Position numbers and translations under genes: made by a program | Shown here: one piece after another, positions 57,043-64,000 of the stretch | Position numbering within the stretch: the stretch's first letter is position 1 | How the letters are laid out: every line of letters starts with the position of its first letter | The notes under the pieces: generated by a model | Seen by the model: only the letters and a program-made list of their open reading frames with translations | Database searches by the model: none | Told to the model about the DNA's origin: nothing | Source: Brachionus rotundiformis | Taxonomy: Eukaryota > Rotifera > Eurotatoria > Ploima > Brachionidae | Assembly: GCA_016802295.1 (NCBI GenBank) | Contig: JAESIW010000124.1 | Location: 788,791-852,790 of the forward strand | DNA: 64,000 nucleotides | Direction of reading: 5' to 3'

Positions 57043-58913
57043 TCAGTTCTTTTTTTTGGCATCGCCGCGACCATTTGAGCCCGATGGTCCATCTTGAATG
57101 GGCGCATAGCTCAGCATGGCCCTAATTGCATGCTGCACAAACTGCTCATAAACAGGTTGATAGACCTTAAGAGAAATTTTAGATATAAATAATCAAAACT
57201 TTATGTGCCAGAGCCTACTCTTCGCCACAGAATGTCGGCCAGTCCGTCAATATACTCGCCGATTTCTTTGTACTCGCCACTGTATTTGACATAAATCCAC
57301 GCTCCGAGAAGAAAGAAACAAGTCCAGAAGACAAAATTGAACAAGAAAGAAAACGAGCCTAGCCAGAACCACTCGAGCAAACCGGACATAATATAAGTAA
57401 GCACCATCACAGCAATGAGCGATGTTGCCGTTCTGGAAAAAGCAAATATGTTTTTGCTGTCATTATGCTTGACATAGTTGTCATACAAGTCATCCATTTC
57501 CATTTTAAGCTCGTCCAAATACTTATCACTGAGCGATTCACCTCCCATTTTGGGAACTGAGTCAAATTTGTTGACAGCTTCTTGCCTAATTTGCAGATTG
57601 GTAGCTTGTAGATGAAGAGGGTGCATGTAGGGTCTGTCGCCTCCACAGTGCTGTTCCATGGCGTGCATATAAAACTCTTTGGCAATTGCTTTAGCGGCTA
57701 GATTGTTCGCTTCGGCAGTTGCCATAAGCATTGACTTTGGCTCGGGCAGCTCGTCTGCCTCGAATATTCTGCAATAGGCGCGGAAATACTCCAACAATTC
57801 CAATGTGGTTATTTCTCGTCCATTTATCTGTTTGACTGTCAAATTGGGCTGAAACTGCGCTTCGACAAACTTTTTCACATAAGTCTTAAAGTCTTGCTCA
57901 ATGTCCTTGAGCTTGCCGTCAAATTGGGGACTGGTGCAGACCCGTAGACCCGGATGAGGCATCAAATAACAATTAAGTGTGTTAAAACATTTCTTTAAGT
58001 TGACCCTAAGCTCGGTCAACTCTTGGTGCTGCTTGGAGTTGATTTGAAATCGTTTGTCGAGCAGAGCTTGACCACCATCGTAGCCATAGTTGTACTCGTA
58101 CGGAAATGACCAGTCGCGGATCAAAAATGTCAAACGCTTAAGTTGGAAAAAGAATTACTTCTGGAACAAGAGATGCAAAATGGATTTACTTGAAAGGGCG
58201 TCTCGTGGGAGTCTTCCAGAGCTATTTTTCCATACTCGGTAAACAAATGCAAATGCTGGAGGTCATCCTCTTGTAAATTTTGGGTTATATTATAGACATG
58301 TATGGAGCTTATCATAAGACTTAGAGCAAAGACCGTAGCGCAGTCTTTGACAGTGCTCTGGGAGTCGAAGGCACCTTGGGTGTCCATCAGCAGCACGGCA
58401 ATCTTTTTTATTAATTAAATAAATTTAAATTAAGAACAAAAAAGCAAATTATTTATTAAACTTCTTCTTTAGTGTCGTTTCTTCTCAAGATGAAGGGCTC
58501 GCTCCACATCAAAATGCCAGTGGTGTCTCTCTCAGAGCCGCCTTTCCAATGAAAGCCCGTCAATGGCTCATCATCTGTGCCCAGCCAGTCCTCGCGACCA
58601 TTTCGGTTCAAATAGCGCAGAAAAAAGTCCAGCAAAAAAGACTTTCCTTTGCGGAAAGCGCCCGCTACTGATATTATGCTTACCTTTTGAATAAAAAATA
58701 TATTTAATAAAATTTTATTAATTAATTAAAAAAAAATTATTCTACTTTTTTAAGTTTGGCTTTTGGGTGATTTAAAATCAGCTGTAGATTATCTTCATTT
58801 AATTTAAATTTGTGATCTTCGGTGATGTCTATGATTTGTATGGGCTGTCCCGATGCTGGCGTGCTGCTAAAGCTGGTGTTCATAATTTCTTCGGTAGGTA
58901 TTCTTCCGGACAT
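57043..58913 (-). CDS. ATL: Atlastin-family ER membrane GTPase, paralog B, 5 exons
   Basis: Exons on the minus strand: 58913-58746, 58683-58462, 58402-58190, 58136-57219 and 57165-57043, giving 547 residues (human ATL1 558). GTPase motifs: GAFRKGKS, ERDTTGILMWSEPF, DTQGAFDS, RDWSFPYEYNYG. Then CYLMPHPGLRV, FDGKLKDI, SMLMATAEANNLAAKA, HCGGDRPYMHP and KHNDSKNIF, all close to human atlastins. The membrane hairpin covers about 445-490 and is followed by VKYSGEYKEIGEYIDGLADILW. The short last exon adds a tail (VYQPVYEQFVQH) with a KKK-like end. If the last intron is kept, the protein stops after RRVGSGT at 57201. This paralog is better conserved than A and probably holds the core ER-fusion role. 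Confidence 0.93.
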
Positions 58914-60277
58914 AGCTTGATCTGTCTATTTACCACTTCGTAAAGCGTATTGTAATTGGCTTAACTTTACAATACAACTTGAAATAATTTATCTATAGTT
59001 TAATTAGAATATTTTATTAATTCAAATTTTATTAATTTGTCTATTTTGCTTTAATTTTAGACATTGGGTTACTTTTTTTTGATCAATGCTTACAAGGCAA
59101 AAGACTTGTGTGCAAAATTTATTGACTCTTCTATTTCGTATTAGAATAATTACTTTTATATACAAGTAAAACTGATCCGACTTGTGAATGAATGTTAAGG
59201 ATCTAATTTAAAATTTTTATATCACTCAAAAATTTATGAACAAAATTTGAAATATTCTTGCATTTTTTGTTTCATAATCTATTAGCATAAATATTGCCAT
59301 AGAAGTTGAGCTATGTGACACCATATTATAAAATTTGTTTTGGCATTTTATTTGTTTAAACAAATTGGAACTTGGTAATGATTCTAATCTTTGTCAAAAT
59401 AGTGAAGGCTTAGGATATTTAATTAGACTTAGCTCTAAAACTATCTCATGCTCTAGTTATTTAATTGATTAAATAAATTTACACCAGATACGCTTTTAAA
59501 CAAAAAATAAAAAAACTCTTTATTATATTGTATACTTATCTATATAGAGAAGAATTAATATTGAAAATTGTTCAAGTATTTTTTTATTAAAATAAATTAT
59601 GACTTGCAGGTAATTAGGATAAAACCAAAATTTACTTAAAACATATATTTTGAATTGATTATTCTGATTACAATATATATATATATGTAATAAATTAGAT
59701 AATCTAATTCAATAATACAGATAGATTACTTAAAACTTTGCAACAAGATATTTTATGATTTAAAAATATAGTGAACTTTTTTATTTTTTGATAAATAAAG
59801 AACGATTTTGATTTGAAGCAATCAGTTGGAATCCGATTAGAGCTCCAAAGTGTTATTCAATTTGGTTGTTTGTGCATAAGAAATAAGCGATTTTTATTTT
59901 AGTCTCGGCTATTTTGATAGCATGAACTAGTTTTAAGATATATGAATAAACACCTTGAAGAAATTTAACAAAATTAAATTTTTCTTATAATTTTATCAAA
60001 TTTCCTTTCAATAAACTATCTTTTATGATTTAAAATAAATGATTGAAATGAAAAAATAATACATCTAAATTAGTCAAATATTTGTTTTTATTTTCTAGTT
60101 GATTAAATTTTTTTGATAAAATTTATTCGAATAAATTTACAATTTTTCTAATTGAGAAAATAAACCATGTCCTCTTTTTTTTCTTTTTGTTATTGAAAAA
60201 AAAATAGATAAAAAAATTTAGATATAATACTTTAATTATTAAAAATAATAATTTAAAAATAAAAGCTGTTTGAAAAA
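58914..60277. other. Intergenic, A+T-rich
   Basis: No gene supported. An (AT)n run lies at about 59674-59687. The first part is the atlastin B promoter side. Confidence 0.55.
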
Positions 60278-60672
60278 TCAGTACATCACATCTACTTGTC
60301 TGGGACTGTTTTCCAAGTGGTTGGACACGTGTGTCTCAACATAGTCTTCTTTAAAAAGAATAGAATTTTAAAAAAGAGACAAAATAAATGGGAAATTGGT
60401 GTACCGTTTTCACCAGTGTCCACTGCTTGCTCATTGTATACCAAATCGTTTGTTGAAATGCCGGTTTGGTGAAGATTTGCTTCTTCTTGGTGTTCATTTT
60501 GCAAATTGTTCTCAAACGGGTCATCGTTTCTGGCAGGTGTGCAGTCCTCTTTGGTCAAGTGATCTTCGATGTGATCGTTTTGGCGTACCGGCATCGGCGG
60601 AGTCGAATGACTCGGCGTGTTTATGTCATAGCTTTGGTACTTCCCAGTAATTTTAGCTGGTATGTTACCCAT
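60278..60672 (-). CDS. Small acidic protein, likely N-myristoylated, 2 exons
   Basis: Exons 60672-60405 and 60348-60278 on the minus strand, with a 56-nt intron, give 112 residues beginning MGNIPAKITGKYQSYD. Gly2 followed by Asn fits an N-myristoylation start, and Lys residues at 7 and 11 could help membrane binding. The rest is hydrophilic and acidic, rich in Asn, Glu, Asp and His, with THVSNHLENSPRQVDVMY at the end and no other domain. I do not recognise a family. The intron joins reading phase cleanly, which supports a real gene. If the intron is not removed, the frame closes about 80 bp later. Confidence 0.65.
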
Positions 60673-62402
60673 TTTAATAAAATCAACTTTTATTTTGACA
60701 AAATCTAAAATAAAATGAACATAAAAAGTTTGCATGCTGAAAAAAATTCCATTTTAGAATAATTACGAAACACTGGCAAATATGTTTCATGAAAGGATTT
60801 AAATTTATTTTTTCTTTGCCATTGAGAGAGCTTTGAGTCGAGTGATTTACAAATTTTCTTTTGTTGCTAGTTTTAGCTTTTGTGTTGTTAATAGGATTCC
60901 ATGGTACAAAATACAACTAGAATTTTGGGGCTTTCATAAAGGTAAGACTTTTGAAATATCAAAGAAGTTTTTAAAGACCAAGGAAATCGCTTGATTTTAT
61001 CTCAAAACAATCCTCTTTAGAACGCTACAAATTATTTTGTTTACCTAATCTTTCCAAATTAAAAATCTCATTTAAAGTAAAAAAAAAGCTCTCTTCATTT
61101 TACAAATTTTAAACACCTAATATTTATATTTATTTTTGTGTTCGTTTGGTCATTAAGCTCGCTCATTCAACCATTTATATCTATCTATATTGATTTCACT
61201 TTGAATAAACGATCTTGATTTATTTTTAGATAAAATAAAAGTGTTTTAATTTTTTGCCTAATTTACACTGTGACAGCTAAGTGTTTGTTTTTGAATAAAT
61301 AAAATTAAACCAAATATTGCTATCTAAACTTAAAAGCCAACCTTGTTTTTAATAATTTTGATTCTTATTTGGGTCACAGATTGTGCGCTGGATTTTCTCT
61401 AAGAAATTTAGCCCAACATATTGAAAATAGCCGCAGGCCCTGGGCGCCTAAAGATATCATTTCAATTTGACAGAATTAGTCCTCGAATAATTCCTACCTA
61501 AATTTGTATTTTTCATCAATTTATTTCTAAAATGTTTGCTTAGTTGACAAAACAAATATTTGATTGCTATCTGATTCAAATGATGGAACCCAAATTTTAC
61601 ATTAATTGGTGATTTTAAGTTCCTAATTTGAATAATTTATAAAAACTTTCAATTAAAAAAAAATTGAATGTAAATTTATTCATATAGCAAATTATTTTAA
61701 AAGGAATTTTTCTACCCTAAGTTCCTGTTTTTTATAATGAATTTTTACAGAATTTAAAAAAAAATTTATTTGAAAATTTCAGCTATTATTTTGTTAATGC
61801 AAGAAGACTTATTATGTTCGAGTATATTAAATTTTATATTGTCTAGCCGGTTTAGATTTCCCAGCATGAATGCCATTCAATTTTTTGAACAAAAAATGGT
61901 TAGAAAAAAATATTTGCTCATTAAAAATCTTTTATTATTCAATTATTCAGCCAAAGTGCCCTAGAAATTATTTAGGTTGACATTATTACTATTATTTTGT
62001 TAAATAAATAACAATATTTATCTATAGTAAATTTGAACACAAAAAAATAAATATGAATTTAAAAAAATCAGTGATTTTTAGATTATCAAAATTAAATATT
62101 TGTGATTGAACAAATGATATATATAACCTGTTTTGAGAGAATCAATAATACAAAGATTAAAAATGATTTATCTTTTCTTATAATTTTAGCTCAATCTCTT
62201 TTTTATAATCTTAAATAATCTTAATTCGCATATAATAAAAAAAAATGTTGTTTAGATATTAAATTTTAAAAAATTTTACCTATTAGCATTGATAGTTTTA
62301 AATTTAATTTATCAATTTTTTAAAAGATTTTTAAATCTATAAGCTTAAAGTATCTCATTACAAGATATGTAACAAGTAAAAAAATTTCACTAGATATTTT
62401 CT
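60673..62402. other. Intergenic, A+T-rich
   Basis: No gene supported. Open frames at 60683-60916 (-) and 61770-61964 (+) are low-complexity and unplaced. Confidence 0.5.
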
Positions 62403-62625
62403 TTAACACTAGAAAGCCCGAGGGATCTTTTAAACCCCTTTTAAAAAAATTTAAACTTGAATATTATCTCAAAGAAATAAAGTTATCAAAAATCACTTAA
62501 ATAAACTTAAAATCAACATGTAATACTTAAATTTTTTAATCATATTTAAAATAAATTTTTTCTATTTCTTTTGACATTTTAATTTTAAATTTTTTTAATT
62601 AATCAGTCGGGCTTTCTAGTGTTAA
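62403..62625. mobile_element. piggyBac-like miniature element (MITE 3), best preserved
   Basis: The left end reads TTAACACTAGAAAGCCCGA, and the right end is its exact reverse complement, giving a perfect 15-bp terminal inverted repeat plus the TTAA target duplication. Total 223 bp, A+T-rich and noncoding. The TTAA/CACTAGAAAG ends follow the piggyBac pattern. Confidence 0.88.
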
Positions 62626-63309
62626 AAAAATTATCAAATCTTAATTTAAAATTTGAATATAATTTTTAGTAATTGAATTTTACTTTAGTACTTTAGTAAT
62701 TACTACATCTAAGATAAAAATTGTCTATTTATATTTTACAAATCAGAAAAAACAAATAAATATTGATACCAATTTCGAAAATAATGATTCTTTTTTTTTG
62801 GTTAAAATAGAAGAGGCTTAGGAAATTTGATTATATTTTCAATTGAAAATATTTTATATTTAAATTATTAAGAAATTTTAAACTTTGGCAAATAATTTAA
62901 AATTTGTTCAGAGTTGTATTTTATCTTAATTTCCCCTTTCCTTGCAAATGATCTTATTGAAGATTATTTAATTTTAGATTAAAATTTTAGAAATTTGAGA
63001 AATTTTGTAAATAATTTATCTCTTTTTTTGCCAAAGCTAGTACTGACTTTGGTATAGAAAAAAAAAGCTCAGTTTCTTTCATTGAAACCATTCTTAATTC
63101 AATTTTATTTAATTTTAAAACTGTTTTTAAAATAATTGAACCATTTAAAATATCGATAAGTTGACAAACTTAAAAAAAAACACCAGTTAATGATGATTGA
63201 TTTGCCATTGATATTGTGACAATGTTCTTTGTATTATCATACGGATCAACAATTGAAAAAAACAGCTTAAAAATGTAGATAAAATTGAAATAATCTAATT
63301 TCAATAAAT
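62626..63309. other. Intergenic, A+T-rich
   Basis: Nothing recognised. It is the 3' flank of the L18a gene. Confidence 0.5.
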
Positions 63310-63946
63310 TTAGAAGCAGGTTGTTGGTCTTCTAGTGGTGAATCTTGGTCGATTGAGACGCATTTTGACACGGTGGGTCAACGGGAATCTTATTTTTGAA
63401 GCCTTTAAATATTAAATAAGCAAATATTAAAATTAGTAAAGATGATCAATTTTGAAGTAATTACATGAAATTGAGTGACATTTGGTCTTCTGCATTTGTT
63501 AGCTGGGATTTCTTCAACTCTCATGATTTGAATCGAGTGACCTCTAGCTCTGTGTCTGGCACCCATATCTCTGTAGCATGTGGTGACTGCGCCTTCAGTG
63601 GTCAAGTCTCTGTATTCTCTGTACATATTGTGAGTTCCACTTCTGGAATCGTATCTCAACCAGATGGCAAAGTTTTTAACTTTTAGTGGTTTTTTTTCGT
63701 AGATCTGATTTAATTAAATTAATTAAGTTTTTTAAACATATTGTTTTAAATCAATCAATTATTTACTTGAGCACATGAGACGATTTCACCATTAGCTTTC
63801 TTGACGTTCTTCAACAATCTAATAAAGTACCAAAATCTGCTCTTGGCTACGACGGTGTTTGTAGCAAAAATTTTCATTTGGTACAATGGTGGATTGGGTT
63901 CTTTCTCGTTTGGTAATCGTCTGCCGACAACTCTGTATTGACTGAG
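63310..63946 (-). CDS. RPL18A: 60S ribosomal protein L18a (eL20), partial: first exon outside the window
   Basis: Exons on the minus strand: about 63946-63767, 63704-63465 and 63402-63310, covering all but roughly the first 6 residues. Visible blocks: LSQYRVVGRRLP, PPLYQMKIFATNTVVAKSRFWYF, YEKKPLKVKNFAIWLRYDSRSG, HNMYREYRDLTTEGAVT, CYRDMGARHRARGHSIQIM, KCRRPNVTQFH, ASKIRFPLTHRV, RPRFTTRRPTTCF. All align with the family end to end. The start codon exon lies beyond position 64000. The 5' border of the first visible exon could be 63946 or 63941; LSQY aligned with LKEY/LREY favours 63946. It is a structural protein of the large ribosomal subunit. Confidence 0.95.
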
Positions 63947-64000
63947 CTTAAATTAGGATAATATTACCAAATTGGTCTTTTTATTTGTGGAAAATGGACA

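Noticed and set aside
63310..63345. CACTAGAAGACC on the minus strand, like the ends of the miniature elements
   Set aside because: It lies inside the conserved FTTRRPT coding end of ribosomal protein L18a and lacks a TTAA. The resemblance is chance.
1..64000. tRNA, rRNA, snRNA and CRISPR features
   Set aside because: I looked for box-B-like GGTTCRA motifs, U6-like sequence and regularly spaced repeats on both strands and found nothing convincing. A covariance-model scan would be decisive.

Overview
This is a eukaryotic, animal-type window. It is very A+T-rich by eye, and coding DNA stands out as less A+T-rich patches. Genes sit on both strands. Many introns are tiny (about 56-70 nt, GT-AG) and some are a few hundred bases. 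There are no operons of bacterial type, no rRNA and no convincing tRNA. The gene set (KLF and PAR-type bZIP factors, PNUTS, CCAR1, CFAP96, DC-STAMP-domain protein, atlastins, alkaline ceramidase, sigma-class GST) is metazoan. A small, A+T-rich, short-intron spiralian genome such as a monogonont rotifer (Brachionus-like) fits best. That assignment is inference from composition and gene content, not proof.

Layout. 0.6-1.5 kb: KLF10/11-like zinc-finger factor (-). 5.5-6.3 kb: BNIP1/Sec20 SNARE (+). 7.2-11.6 kb: four-exon CCAR1 homolog (+). 12.9-13.7 kb: unknown protein with an HExxH motif (+). 15.2-15.7 kb: ribosomal protein L12/uL11 with one 60-nt intron (+). 18.0-21.8 kb: five-exon PNUTS/PPP1R10 homolog (+). 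22.7-23.6 kb: decayed LINE. 24.6 kb: short TTAA-flanked inverted-repeat element. 26.1-26.7 kb: possible MATH-domain protein. 27.4-29.7 kb: U-box/ankyrin/WD40 protein. 29.8-31.1 kb: DAP1 homolog (+) converging on a sigma-class GST (-). 33.0-34.9 kb: two tandem single-pass membrane paralogs (+). 35.6-36.3 kb: second TTAA element and a LINE relic. 36.7-37.9 kb: six-exon CFAP96 homolog (-). 38.4 kb: possible membrane micropeptide. 39-40.5 kb: repeats, including a perfect 46-bp foldback. 40.9-41.9 kb: alkaline ceramidase (-). 43.9-48.3 kb: PAR-type bZIP gene between repeat copies and two kinds of retrotransposon fragment. 49.6-52.8 kb: orphan GPCR followed after 78 bp by a DCST-type membrane RING protein (+). 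53.1-58.9 kb: two paralogous atlastins (-) with a decayed LINE between them. 60.3-60.7 kb: small, probably myristoylated acidic protein (-). 62.4 kb: third TTAA element. 63.3-64.0 kb: ribosomal protein L18a/eL20 (-), whose first exon lies outside the window.

How the genes relate. Most neighbours look unrelated, as expected for an animal genome. Shared themes are ER membrane and traffic (BNIP1, two atlastins, ceramidase), nuclear transcription and RNA control (CCAR1, PNUTS, KLF, bZIP), ribosome (L12, L18a) and cilia or gametes (CFAP96, DCST). The least-described items are the U-box/ankyrin/WD40 fusion, the tandem membrane paralogs, the stripped-down PNUTS and CCAR1 homologs, and a small family of piggyBac-like miniature elements.

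Exon joins were worked out by hand from GT/AG sites, reading phase and remembered family conservation. No alignment, transcript or database search was run.
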